A stretch of 64,000 nt of DNA. Origin: CAJCIT01 sp963771305. GTDB lineage: Bacteria; Acidobacteriota; Terriglobia; Bryobacterales; Bryobacteraceae. Location of the stretch: NCBI GenBank assembly GCA_963771305.1, contig CAVYTS010000025.1:372001-436000 (forward strand), read 5' to 3'. Positions 52,942 to 61,514 of this stretch are shown piece after piece. The position numbers were made by a program, and so were the translations under genes. The stretch's first letter is position 1. Every line of letters starts with the position of its first letter. The notes beneath the pieces were generated by a model. It worked only from the letters and a program-made list of their open reading frames with translations, did no database searches and had not been told where the DNA came from.

Positions 52942-53012
52942 CGATCTTTCGGTTGGGATGCTGATTGCGCACTCGGAGGGCGCGATTGACATCCCCACCT
53001 GTCGGAATGAGC

Positions 53013-53052
53013 CAGGAAGGTCGCGTGCCCTCGGGTTCACGCGATCTTCCTG
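53013..53052. ncRNA. Long imperfect hairpin, candidate structured RNA
   Basis: CAGGAAGGTCGCGTG and CACGCGATCTTCCTG pair over 15 positions with one mismatch around a 10-base loop, in non-coding DNA between a terminator and the BON gene. Pairing may extend outward (CACC with GGTG). No known RNA family recognised. Confidence 0.5.
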
Positions 53053-53232
53053 CTGGCCGTTCGGTGCCCTTTCTTTTCCCCTACCTCTCTTGAGCCGAAG
53101 AGAGTTTAGTTCTGCAAGCGTTACCAGCGGCAAAATTAACATTAACGCTCTAGGTGTCTTCAACCCGGTCCGGTTCGCCCGCCCGCAACGTTGCCACTCG
53201 CCCACGCATCCAAAGTGTTGTAGGCAACATGT

Positions 53233-53790
53233 ATGAACAAACTAACGAGATTTCGTAGTAAGTTATTCTTAGGTGCGCTGGTGATGGCGTTGGGGTCTAC
53301 TCTGGGATTGGCGCAGGACAACGCCACCGGTTCTAACAACGGGGTTTCCCCTCTTCGTAGCAAAAAGGTTCGTCACGAATTGGTGATGATGCCTTACGTT
53401 ACTATCTTTGACAATCTTTCTTATAGAATAGACGGCAGTACCGTGACGCTGTACGGCAAAGTTACGCGTCCTGTCTTGAAGGACGACGCGGGTCGGCTTG
53501 TAAGTCGGATCGAGGGCGTCGAACACGTAGACAACCAGATTGAGGTTCTGCCGCTTTCGCCGTTCGACAACCAAATTCGCCGCGCCACCGCCCGCGCCAT
53601 CTACGGATATCCGATGCTGAATCGCTATGGCTGGGGTACGCAGCCGTCCATCCGCATCATTGTCGAGAACGGTCACGTGACGTTGGAAGGAGTCGTGAAC
53701 AACCAGACTGACAGGAACGTTGCCGGTATTCGCGCCAACTCGGTTCCTGGAGTGTTCTCCGTAACCAACGATCTTCGGGTCGGAAGCTAA
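53233..53790 (+). CDS. BON-domain periplasmic protein
   Basis: 185 residues with signal peptide (KLFLGALVMALGSTLGLAQ). Two BON domains: DNLSYRIDGSTVTLYGKVTR ... RIEGVEHVDNQIEV and IRIIVENGHVTLEGVVNNQT ... VPGVFSVTNDLRV. BON proteins of the OsmY type attach to membranes and protect against osmotic or envelope stress. A strong terminator follows at 53826, so it is likely monocistronic. Confidence 0.9.
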   Translation: MNKLTRFRSKLFLGALVMALGSTLGLAQDNATGSNNGVSPLRSKKVRHELVMMPYVTIFDNLSYRIDGSTVTLYGKVTRPVLKDDAGRLVSRIEGVEHVDNQIEVLPLSPFDNQIRRATARAIYGYPMLNRYGWGTQPSIRIIVENGHVTLEGVVNNQTDRNVAGIRANSVPGVFSVTNDLRVGS

Positions 53791-53825
53791 ACTGCCCGAC
53801 AGCACGATCTGTACAAGAGCAATCC

Positions 53826-53856
53826 GAGAGGCGGCCTGAGGGCCGCCTCTCTTTTC
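53826..53856 (+). terminator. Intrinsic terminator of the BON gene
   Basis: GAGAGGCGGCC-tgag-GGCCGCCTCTC, an 11-bp perfect stem, followed by TTTTC. It lies 36 bp after the BON stop codon. Confidence 0.9.
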
Positions 53857-53923
53857 TTTGCCTGCCGCAGAATCTGGCGGGCCCGCGGATATCGCTGGCT
53901 ATAATTGCTTTACTCGCCGAGCC

Positions 53924-54628
53924 ATGCTTCCCGCACCAGGAACCCTCATCCCGCAAGTGGATCTTTTCCCGTTATGGCTGAGCCTCAAGGTGGCAGCGTT
54001 TTCCACTGTCATGGTTGTGGTTGTCGGGCTCTTCCTGGCTTACCTGCTCGCACGCAAGGAATTCCCGGGCAAGAATTTGCTCGATTCCCTCATTACCTTG
54101 CCCCTGGTACTTCCCCCCACCGTGCTTGGATACTATCTGCTCGTTCTCTTGAGCCGGAATTCGCCACTGGGCTCCCTTTATGAGCACGTCACTGGAAGCC
54201 CGCTGGTCTTCACATGGCAGGCTGCGGTGGTCGCAGCATTCGTTCATTCGGCGCCCCTGTTCGTGAAAGCCGCTCGAGCGGCCTTCGAGAACGTCGACTA
54301 CCGGTACGAATGGGCTTCCCGAAGTCTGGGCGCCTCCGAATGGAAGACCTTCTTTCGCGTAACCTTGCCACTGGCACAGCGCAGCCTCTGGGCGCTTGGT
54401 TCGCTTTGCTTTGCCAGATCGCTGGGGGATTTCGGAGTCACAATCATGCTGGCCGGAAACATTCCTGGAAAGACTCAGACCTTGTCGGTGGCCATCTACG
54501 ATGCCGTCGAATCGGGGAACGGGCAACTCGCGCGGGTTCTGGTACTCATCATATCGGCCGTGGCGCTGCTGATTCTGTGGCCGGCAAACCGGCTGGCAGG
54601 ACCTCATCGTTCCGGATGGGCGGGCTGA
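53924..54628 (+). CDS. modB: Molybdate ABC transporter permease ModB
   Basis: 234 residues from ATG 53924, five to six membrane helices. Permease blocks: PLVLPPTVLGYYLLVLLSRN, and the EAA-type loop ASRSLGASEWKTFFRVTLPL that docks on the ATPase, then ARSLGDFGVTIMLAGNIPGK. A TATAAT at 53900-53905 could be its -10 element. 28 bp before modC; modA lies 43 kb away at 10.5 kb. Confidence 0.92.
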   Translation: MLPAPGTLIPQVDLFPLWLSLKVAAFSTVMVVVVGLFLAYLLARKEFPGKNLLDSLITLPLVLPPTVLGYYLLVLLSRNSPLGSLYEHVTGSPLVFTWQAAVVAAFVHSAPLFVKAARAAFENVDYRYEWASRSLGASEWKTFFRVTLPLAQRSLWALGSLCFARSLGDFGVTIMLAGNIPGKTQTLSVAIYDAVESGNGQLARVLVLIISAVALLILWPANRLAGPHRSGWAG

Positions 54629-54656
54629 TCCATGCCAGCTGCTCCGGTTCCCGCAA

Positions 54657-55769
54657 ATGCATCTGCCGGTATCGCCAAAGATCGACGCTCGTATCATCAA
54701 GCGATACGCGGCAGGACTCGATTCCGAAGCCTTCGAGCTTAACATCCATCTGCAGACATCACCCGGCGTAACAGTTTTGCTCGGTCCCAGCGGATCGGGG
54801 AAGACTCTCACCTTGAACTGCCTGGCCGGTTTCACCAAACCCGACGAAGGTCGCATCCTGGTGCAGGATCAGCTCTACTTCGACGCGGCAGCCAAAGTTC
54901 ACATCGCACCGAGGCTGCGCCGCTGCGGCTATATCTTCCAGGACCATGCGCTTTTTCCGCACATGACCGTGCGCCAGAATCTCTTATTTGCATCCACCTC
55001 AGCCGTGTCGATGAGCCGCAGCAAGGTACAGCGGCACCGGAGAGTTCAGGAACTGCTCGAGGATTTCGAATTGAACGATCTGGCGGGACGCTTTCCTCAT
55101 GAATTGTCAGGCGGCCAGAAGCAACGTGGGGCCATTGCCCGCGCACTGGCGGGCGACCCACGCTCGCTTCTGTTTGACGAGCCGACCCGCGGACTGGATT
55201 ACCGGCTGCGCCTCGCCTTCTATGAGATCCTCCTCAAGGCAAAAGCACAGTTCGCCGCACCCATCGTGCTGGTGACGCACGACCTGGATGAATGCTTTGA
55301 TCTGGCGGACGCCGTCTACCTGATCGAGCGTGGGCGCTTCCTTCAGGCGGGCTCGCCCGAACAGGTCTTTGCACGGCCCGCCACCGGCGACATAGCCCGC
55401 TCTTTGGGAATCTTCAATCTGCTATCGGCCGAGATCTCTTCCCTCGATCCTGGACGCAATCTCAGCCGGGTTCGGGTATTGGACAACGAAGTGGAGGGCC
55501 CCTACTTCCCGGGGCACCTCATCGGAGACCGCGGGTTGCTCTGCGTTCGCCATCACGAACTGCGCATAGTGACAGCTCCCGAGCGGCCGACGCGCAACCA
55601 CCTCCGGCTACGCGTCGTCGCGGTCACTAAATCGGCGCGAGGTGTTCGCATTACCTTCCCGGAAGATCTGACAGCGGAACTAAGTGAAGCGGAATTCGAC
55701 GAATGGCGAGGCAGCCGCGAACTCTGCGTCTACGTGCCGAAAACGGCCGTGTCTTTCCTCGCCAAATGA
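54657..55769 (+). CDS. modC: Molybdate ABC transporter ATP-binding protein ModC
   Basis: 370 residues. Walker A LLGPSGSGKTLTLNCLAG, Q-loop YIFQDHALFPHMTV, signature HELSGGQKQRGAIARALAGD, Walker B SLLFDEPTRGLDYRLR and H-loop IVLVTHDLDECF are all intact. A C-terminal TOBE (molybdate-binding) domain follows (about 300-365, RLRVVAVTKSARGVRITFPE). It powers molybdate import with ModB. The stop overlaps the thiE start (ATGA). Confidence 0.93.
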   Translation: MHLPVSPKIDARIIKRYAAGLDSEAFELNIHLQTSPGVTVLLGPSGSGKTLTLNCLAGFTKPDEGRILVQDQLYFDAAAKVHIAPRLRRCGYIFQDHALFPHMTVRQNLLFASTSAVSMSRSKVQRHRRVQELLEDFELNDLAGRFPHELSGGQKQRGAIARALAGDPRSLLFDEPTRGLDYRLRLAFYEILLKAKAQFAAPIVLVTHDLDECFDLADAVYLIERGRFLQAGSPEQVFARPATGDIARSLGIFNLLSAEISSLDPGRNLSRVRVLDNEVEGPYFPGHLIGDRGLLCVRHHELRIVTAPERPTRNHLRLRVVAVTKSARGVRITFPEDLTAELSEAEFDEWRGSRELCVYVPKTAVSFLAK

Positions 55770-56292
55770 AGAAGTACTACATCACGGACCGCAGGTCCGC
55801 TGGTGGCTTCCGAGCGCTGCTGGAAATTATTCGAGACCAGTTCTCGCTAGGAATCGATATGGTCCAGATCCGCGAAAAGGACTTGCCGGCACGCGACCTG
55901 TTCGAGTTCACTCTGGCCGTCCTTGAAGCGCGCGGAGTCCAGGCGGCCAAGATTCTGGTGAACACACGCGCCGACGTTGCTCTCGCCGCCCGTGCCGACG
56001 GCGTGCATCTTCCTGCTTCAGCCCCTCGTGAAGTGCCGCAGGATTGCTGATCGGCCGATCCTGCCATACGCTTGAAGAAGTCAAAAGGGCGCGGGCGAAT
56101 TTTGTGACACTGAGCCCAATCTTCGCGAGCCCGGGGAAGGGCGAAGCGATCGGTCTTGACGCGTTGCACGCGGCGTCAAAACTAGGCCCACCTGTCTACG
56201 CCTTGGGCGGTGTGACATGGGAAAACGCAGAATCGTGTATCCAAGCGGGAGCTATCGGTATCGCCGGCATCCGACTATTCCAAAACCCCTGA
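55766..56292 (+). pseudogene. Thiamine-phosphate synthase-like gene (thiE/tenI) with a one-base frameshift
   Basis: Frame 1 from ATG 55766: KKYYITDRRSAGGFRALLEI, DMVQIREKDLPARDLFEF and VNTRADVALAARADGVHLPA, stopping at 56050. The protein resumes in another frame at 56044: LLIGRSCHTLEEVKRARANF, VTLSPIFASPGKGEAIG and PVYALGGVTWENAESCI. GATTGCTG where GATTTGCTG would be in frame suggests loss of one T near 56043. Repaired length about 175 residues, nearer TenI than full ThiE. Coupled to modC by ATGA overlap. Real decay or sequencing error. Confidence 0.85.
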
Positions 56293-56338
56293 AACGTGGC
56301 ACAGCGCGGCTTTGCCGCAAAAAGGTTCGAATGCAGAA

Positions 56339-56388
56339 GTGGGGCAGGACGCCCACGTCCGCGCCGGTCGCCCACGACCGGCTCCACT
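56339..56388. repeat. Dispersed hairpin repeat, family B, copy 2
   Basis: GTGGGGCAGGACGCCCACGT ... GCCGGTCGCCCACGACCGGC TCCAC. It matches the copy at 8756-8804 with few differences; the last part forms an 8-bp stem (GCCGGTCG with CGACCGGC). Confidence 0.78.
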
Positions 56389-56390
56389 TC

Positions 56391-56424
56391 CTTTGGCAAT
56401 AATCGTTCTTTGGCAATAATCGTT
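56391..56424. repeat. Tandem duplication of a 17-bp unit
   Basis: CTTTGGCAATAATCGTT occurs twice with no gap (56391-56407 and 56408-56424), directly after the family B repeat. Possibly a recent slippage event or paired binding site. Confidence 0.8.
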
Positions 56425-56825
56425 GCTCCGCGCAAAGAAACAAAGACTTAGCAATACAGACGAGCCTGTGGTCCGGACTCTAGACTCAGAACTCCGATAG
56501 TAGGGTGACGTGCTTTTGAAAAGCTCACATTGGCGGGTTGAGCGAATACCGACTGTTAAATAATTATTGCTAAGTTTCAACCAGCCGGCTATACTTGTTC
56601 ATGTCTGCTTCCGCTCCCGGCCTCTTCGATTTCACTCCGCAGTTCCCGCGTCTTGAGGTTGTGGATGCGGACGATCAACGCAGCATCTTTCTCAACGGGC
56701 CCCTCGCCGGTCGCCCGTGTGACGACCAGGGGACCGAGCGCGTACTGGTCAATCCTCGCCTTCCGACTCCTCGACGTTAACCAGACCACCCCATCTACTG
56801 ATCCCCTACTATAGGAGTTCTGAGA
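56425..56825. other. Gap with no supported gene between thiE and carB
   Basis: Short frames on both strands (for example 56595-56780 plus, 56789-56589 minus) lack recognisable domains and ribosome sites. The stretch is downstream of both thiE and carB, so it need hold no promoter. AT-rich patch around 56555-56575. Confidence 0.5.
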
Positions 56826-59800
56826 CTAGGAAACCGTCTCAGCCTTCGCCGGCTCATGCAGTTCCTGCAGACTCCAGACACGTATGGGATCACGGCGGCG
56901 CGACGCAATGGCTTCCGCGGCGGCTTTCGCGCCACTCATCGTAGTGATACAGGGAATGCGATACGTGACTGCGTTCCGGCGAATCGTCTGCTCATCGCTG
57001 AACGAGTGGCCACCGGTAGTGGTGTAAATGACCAGGTTGAGCTTTCCCTCTTTGAGAATATCGACAGCATTCGGGCGGCCTTCATTTACCTTGAACACGC
57101 GTTTGGCAGGCAATCCGGCAGCCTGCAACACGGCGGCAGTTCCGCGCGTCGCGAAAAGCTCAAAGCCAAACTCATGAAACCGCCGCGCCACCGCGACGGC
57201 CGCCGCCTTGTCCCTGTCATTCACGCTGATGAATAAGGCGCCCTTGTCGGGGATCGGCGATCCCGCCGCTAGCTGCGCTTTTGCGAACGCCTCACCAAAC
57301 GTCTCGCCGACTCCCATCACTTCACCCGTGGACCGCATTTCAGGACCAAGCGCCGGGTCCGCTCCCGGGAATTTGTTGAACGGAAACACCGGGCTCTTCA
57401 CAAAGAAGTTCGGAACCGGCAGGGTCCCGTCCACGATGCCTCCGGTCAGGTTTTTGAAGTCTTCGAGTTTCTTGCCGAGCATCACGCCCACCGCGATTTT
57501 CGGCAGCGGAACACCAGTCGCCTTGGCGACAAACGGTACGGTGCGCGAGGCTCGCGGGTTGACTTCTAGGACATACACGTCGTTGCCCTTGATAGCGTAC
57601 TGAACATTCATCAAGCCAATGACATTGAGTGCGCGCGCCAGCTTCCGTGTGTACTGCTCAATCAGCTGTATCGTCGTGGGTGCCAGCGAGAAGGACGGCA
57701 GCACGCAGGAGCTATCGCCTGAGTGGACGCCCGCTTCTTCGATATGCTCCATGATGCCTGCGATCAGCACGCTCTGGCCATCGCACAGCGCGTCGACGTC
57801 CACCTCAGTCGCATCTTCAAGGAATTGATCGACCAGAACTGGCCGCTGCACGGAGAAACTGACCGCCTCCTGCATATATCGCCGCACCGTGTCTTCGTTG
57901 TAAGCAATCACCATGGCGCGGCCGCCCAGAACATAGCTGGGGCGCACCAGTACAGGGAATCCCAGCCGCCGAGCGACGCCGATCGCTTCTTCGACACTGG
58001 TCGCGGTGCCGTGAGGCGGCGATGGAATATTCAGATCAGAGAGCAATTTCCCGAACAACTTGCGGTCTTCCGCAAGATCGATGTTGCTCGGATCTGTCCC
58101 GATGATCGGCAGGCCCAGCTTCTTCAGCGGCATGGCCAGGTTCAGCGGCGTCTGTCCGCCAAACTGCACAATCAGACCGTCCGCTTTTTCGACATCGTAA
58201 ATATTGAGTACCTCTTCCTGCGTAAGGGGCTCAAAGTAGAGACGGTCGCTCGTATCATAATCGGTCGAGACCGTTTCCGGGTTGCAATTGATCATGATCG
58301 ATTCAACCCCGAAGTCCTGCAGTGCGAAAGAAGCATGACAGCAGCAGTAGTCGAACTCGATGCCCTGCCCGATGCGGTTCGGTCCGCTGCCCAAAATCAT
58401 AACCTTCTTGCGATCGGTGGGCGCGGCTTCGTCTTCCGACTCGTAGCTCGAGTACATGTATGGCGTGAAGCTCTCGAACTCGGCCGCGCACGTATCCACC
58501 CGGTTGAAGACCGCCTGAATCCCCTGTTTCATGCGCGCTTCGCGCACGTCCATGGGCTCCGCTCCAACCAGGCGGCCCAATTGGCGATCACCCAATCCGT
58601 CGCGCTTCGCCCTCCGCATTTCCTTCGGAGTAATCGATTCAAGCGTCCGGCCGGCGAATGACTTCTCAAGGTCGACGACCTCCGCGATCTGCTGCAAGAA
58701 CCATCGATCTACCTTGGTCATCTCATAGATCTGCTCAACCGTGTAATCCTGCTCGAAGGCGAAGCGAATGTAATCGAGCCGGTCGGGATTCGGTGTGATC
58801 AGTCGCTGGCGAATCAGTTCGGGGTCCAGCGCCTTAGCGCCATCGGCTTTTCCGGTTTCGAGGCTGCGCATTCCCTTTCCCAGCGCCTGCTTGAACGTCC
58901 GCCCAATAGCCATCACTTCGCCGACTGACTTCATCTGCGTGTTGAGCACCGGCTCGGCGCCGGGGAACTTCTCGAACTGCCAGCGCGGAATCTTCACCAC
59001 CACGTAGTCGATGGTTGGTTCGAAGCAGGCCGGCGTCGCGCGAGTAATGTCGTTCTTGATTTCGTCCAGCCGGTAGCCAACGGCGAGTTTCGCTGCGATC
59101 TTTGCAATCGGGAAGCCCGTTGCCTTGGAGGCCAGGGCAGAGCTGCGTGAAACACGCGGATTCATTTCGACAACCACCATCCGCCCGTTTCCGGGATTGA
59201 TCGCGAATTGGACGTTGGAACCGCCCGTATCGACACCAATTTCATTTAAGCAGCGGATGGCCGCGTCGCGCATCATCTGATACTCGCGATCCGTCAACGT
59301 CTGAGCGGGCGCCACGGTGATCGAATCACCCGTATGAACGCCCATCGGATCGAAGTTTTCGATCGAACAGACGATGATGGCGTTACCCGCCATATCGCGC
59401 ATCACTTCGAGCTCGAATTCCTTCCAGCCCAGGACGCTTTCTTCGACTAGAACCTCATGCACCGGCGAGAGGTCGATGCCGCGTTCGAGGATCTCTTCCA
59501 GTTCCTCACGGTGATAGGCGATGCCGCCGCCGCTCCCACCCATCGTGAAGCTGGGCCGCAGGATGACGGGATATCCAATGCGATTCGCGAAGGCCAGACC
59601 GTCTTCGACGTTGTTCACCAGTTGCGACTGGGTCATGTCTAGGCCGATCTTCTTCATCGCGTCCTTGAACAGCAGTCGGTCCTCGGCCTTCTTGATCGCA
59701 TCGATGCGAGCACCGATCAATTCGACGCCAAACTCTTCCAGCACTCCGGCCTCGGCCAGCTCGACCGACAGGTTCAGTCCCGTCTGGCCGCCTACCGTTG

Positions 59801-60062
59801 ATAGCAGCGCATCCGGGCGCTCCTTGCGAATCACTTCCGTTGCGTAGGCGAGGCTGAGCGGCTCAACGTAGGTGCGATCCGCCAGCTCCGGATCGGTCAT
59901 GATCGTGGCTGGATTCGAATTGATGAGGATTACTTCGTAGCCCTCCGCGCGAAGTGCCTTGCACGCTTGGGCCCCGGAGTAGTCGAATTCACAGGCTTGG
60001 CCGATGATGATCGGGCCCGAACCGATGATCATGATGCGCTTAAGATCAGTCCGTTTCGGCAT
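56826..60062 (-). CDS. carB: Carbamoyl-phosphate synthase large subunit
   Basis: 1078 residues, full length. Two homologous ATP-grasp halves: KRIMIIGSGPIIIGQACEFD near the start and KVMILGSGPNRIGQGIEFDY near residue 560, then a C-terminal MGS-like allosteric domain (ELFATRGTAAVLQAAGLP ... VIYTTTGGHSFSDEQTIRR). Makes carbamoyl phosphate from bicarbonate, ammonia and two ATP for pyrimidine and arginine synthesis. Starts one base after the carA stop. Confidence 0.97.
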   Translation of the reverse strand: MPKRTDLKRIMIIGSGPIIIGQACEFDYSGAQACKALRAEGYEVILINSNPATIMTDPELADRTYVEPLSLAYATEVIRKERPDALLSTVGGQTGLNLSVELAEAGVLEEFGVELIGARIDAIKKAEDRLLFKDAMKKIGLDMTQSQLVNNVEDGLAFANRIGYPVILRPSFTMGGSGGGIAYHREELEEILERGIDLSPVHEVLVEESVLGWKEFELEVMRDMAGNAIIVCSIENFDPMGVHTGDSITVAPAQTLTDREYQMMRDAAIRCLNEIGVDTGGSNVQFAINPGNGRMVVVEMNPRVSRSSALASKATGFPIAKIAAKLAVGYRLDEIKNDITRATPACFEPTIDYVVVKIPRWQFEKFPGAEPVLNTQMKSVGEVMAIGRTFKQALGKGMRSLETGKADGAKALDPELIRQRLITPNPDRLDYIRFAFEQDYTVEQIYEMTKVDRWFLQQIAEVVDLEKSFAGRTLESITPKEMRRAKRDGLGDRQLGRLVGAEPMDVREARMKQGIQAVFNRVDTCAAEFESFTPYMYSSYESEDEAAPTDRKKVMILGSGPNRIGQGIEFDYCCCHASFALQDFGVESIMINCNPETVSTDYDTSDRLYFEPLTQEEVLNIYDVEKADGLIVQFGGQTPLNLAMPLKKLGLPIIGTDPSNIDLAEDRKLFGKLLSDLNIPSPPHGTATSVEEAIGVARRLGFPVLVRPSYVLGGRAMVIAYNEDTVRRYMQEAVSFSVQRPVLVDQFLEDATEVDVDALCDGQSVLIAGIMEHIEEAGVHSGDSSCVLPSFSLAPTTIQLIEQYTRKLARALNVIGLMNVQYAIKGNDVYVLEVNPRASRTVPFVAKATGVPLPKIAVGVMLGKKLEDFKNLTGGIVDGTLPVPNFFVKSPVFPFNKFPGADPALGPEMRSTGEVMGVGETFGEAFAKAQLAAGSPIPDKGALFISVNDRDKAAAVAVARRFHEFGFELFATRGTAAVLQAAGLPAKRVFKVNEGRPNAVDILKEGKLNLVIYTTTGGHSFSDEQTIRRNAVTYRIPCITTMSGAKAAAEAIASRRRDPIRVWSLQELHEPAKAETVS

Positions 60063-60063
60063 T

Positions 60064-61194
60064 CTAGGCCTTCACCTCGCTCATCATCTTCACGAAATCG
60101 TGGAACAGGTAGTGCGAGTCGTGGGGACCGGGCGCAGCCTCCGGATGGTATTGCACGCAAAACAGTGGCTCTTTCTTGTGGCGTAATCCTTCCACCGTGT
60201 CATCGTTCAGATTGATATGCGAAATCTCGACCTCCGAATCTCGTAACGAATCCGGGTGCACCGCGAAGCCGTGGTTCTGTGACGTAATCTCAACGCGGCC
60301 CGTTCGGTGATTCAGGACCGGATGATTCGCACCGTGATGTCCGAACTTCAGCTTGTAGGTCTTCCCGCCCAAAGCCAACCCCAGAATTTGATGACCCAGG
60401 CATATGCCGAAGATCGGAACGCGTCCAATTAGCTTGCGCACGTGCGCGGCCTGCGCGGCCAGCGGCTCGGGATCACCGGGACCGTTGGAAAGAAACACGC
60501 CATCGGGCTTAAGGCTGAGAACGTCTTCCGCCGTCGCATCCGCCGGCACGACGGTTACGCGCGACCCGACATTCACCAGGTGGCGAAGAATGTTGCGCTT
60601 GATGCCATAGTCATACGCGACCACATGGAAGCGCTCCTCGGACCTCTCCACGGTCTTGTCGGAAACGGAGACCGGCACAACCGGCTCGGTCCACGAGTAG
60701 CTTTGTTTGGTGGACACCTGCGAAACGAGGTTTTGTCCGGCCATGGATGGCGACTGGCGAACCAGCCTCGTCAGTTCAGCCGGATCATGCTCGCCGACTG
60801 CGATCATGCCACGCATCGCGCCTCTGTCGCGAAGCAACCGCACCAAGCGCCGCGTGTCTACTTCGGCGATTACCGGTATGCCGTGCTTCGCTAAGAAGTG
60901 CTCGGCTTTCTCTTCCGATCTCCAGTTACTGACAACTGGCGAAATCTCCCGGACAACTAGCCCTTCGATGAACGGGCCGGTGGACTCATTGTCCGCCCGG
61001 TTCGATCCGTAGTTTCCAATTTGCGGATACGTCAGAACGACGATTTGCCCGGTATAGGAAGGATCAGTGAAGATCTCCTGGTATCCGGTAATGGCTGTGT
61101 TGAACACAACCTCTCCAGTTCGCTGCGTGGGCGCACCAAAGCTTACTCCCTCGAAGATCGAACCGTCTTCCAGGACGAGAACTGCTTTCTCCAA
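60064..61194 (-). CDS. carA: Carbamoyl-phosphate synthase small subunit
   Basis: 376 residues; glutaminase subunit. The triad is visible: nucleophile Cys in PIFGICLGHQILGLALGGK, and His/Glu in PLFCVQYHPEAAPGPHDS. N-terminal blocks LEDGSIFEGVSFGAPTQRTG and VFNTAITGYQEIFTDPSYTG are typical. The start is a TTG with GAGGAG eight bases upstream. Supplies ammonia to CarB. Confidence 0.96.
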   Translation of the reverse strand: MEKAVLVLEDGSIFEGVSFGAPTQRTGEVVFNTAITGYQEIFTDPSYTGQIVVLTYPQIGNYGSNRADNESTGPFIEGLVVREISPVVSNWRSEEKAEHFLAKHGIPVIAEVDTRRLVRLLRDRGAMRGMIAVGEHDPAELTRLVRQSPSMAGQNLVSQVSTKQSYSWTEPVVPVSVSDKTVERSEERFHVVAYDYGIKRNILRHLVNVGSRVTVVPADATAEDVLSLKPDGVFLSNGPGDPEPLAAQAAHVRKLIGRVPIFGICLGHQILGLALGGKTYKLKFGHHGANHPVLNHRTGRVEITSQNHGFAVHPDSLRDSEVEISHINLNDDTVEGLRHKKEPLFCVQYHPEAAPGPHDSHYLFHDFVKMMSEVKA

Positions 61195-61514
61195 CTGTTA
61201 GGCTCCTCAACTTGATGGGACTCCGCGAGGACTCGCGGCAGATCGGTGGGCCGATCACTTTATTGGATCACGTTTTGCGCCCCACTTCAATCAATTGGCC
61301 GAAGAACTGTAACGGGACACGGATGCAGGTTGCCCCGTATCGGATCCACGCAGACCGCGGATTCGTCCGTTCGATGCACAAGACTTCAGGCATCGTGCTA
61401 TCTTGCAATCACATGCGTGGGATGCAGGCGCCCGAAAGGGCCTCTTCGTGCACCCGGCATTGTGCCCAACCTTGAGCAAGTACTTAGCCTCGGGGCTAGC
61501 CGTAAGTAATTTAG
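61195..61514. other. Divergent promoter region between carA and metX
   Basis: 320 bp that must hold the promoters of the carAB and metXW transcripts. A small hairpin TAGCC-tcgg-GGCTA lies about 20 bp before the metX start. No SAM- or SAH-type riboswitch was recognised, and metX has no clear ribosome site. Confidence 0.6.

Larger units (their letters stand above)
52518..53232. other. Non-coding stretch with terminator and hairpin; possible small RNA
   Basis: 715 bp without a supported protein gene; a 173-codon minus-strand frame (53205-52684) has no recognisable domain and reads through the terminator and hairpin. A plus-strand intrinsic terminator at 52901-52941 has no coding sequence upstream on that strand, which implies a small non-coding transcript. 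A second long hairpin follows at 53013-53052. Confidence 0.55.

Noticed and set aside
52684..53205. 173-codon minus-strand open frame
   Set aside because: No recognisable domain, and it spans a strong plus-strand terminator and a long hairpin; its residues look like antisense of structured non-coding DNA.
56589..56789. Small genes on either strand in the thiE-carB gap
   Set aside because: Both frames are short, overlap antisense to each other and have no recognisable features.
61195..61514. Possible SAM-type riboswitch upstream of metX
   Set aside because: Looked for SAM-I, SAM-II and SAH consensus blocks; none was found. Only a small hairpin is present.
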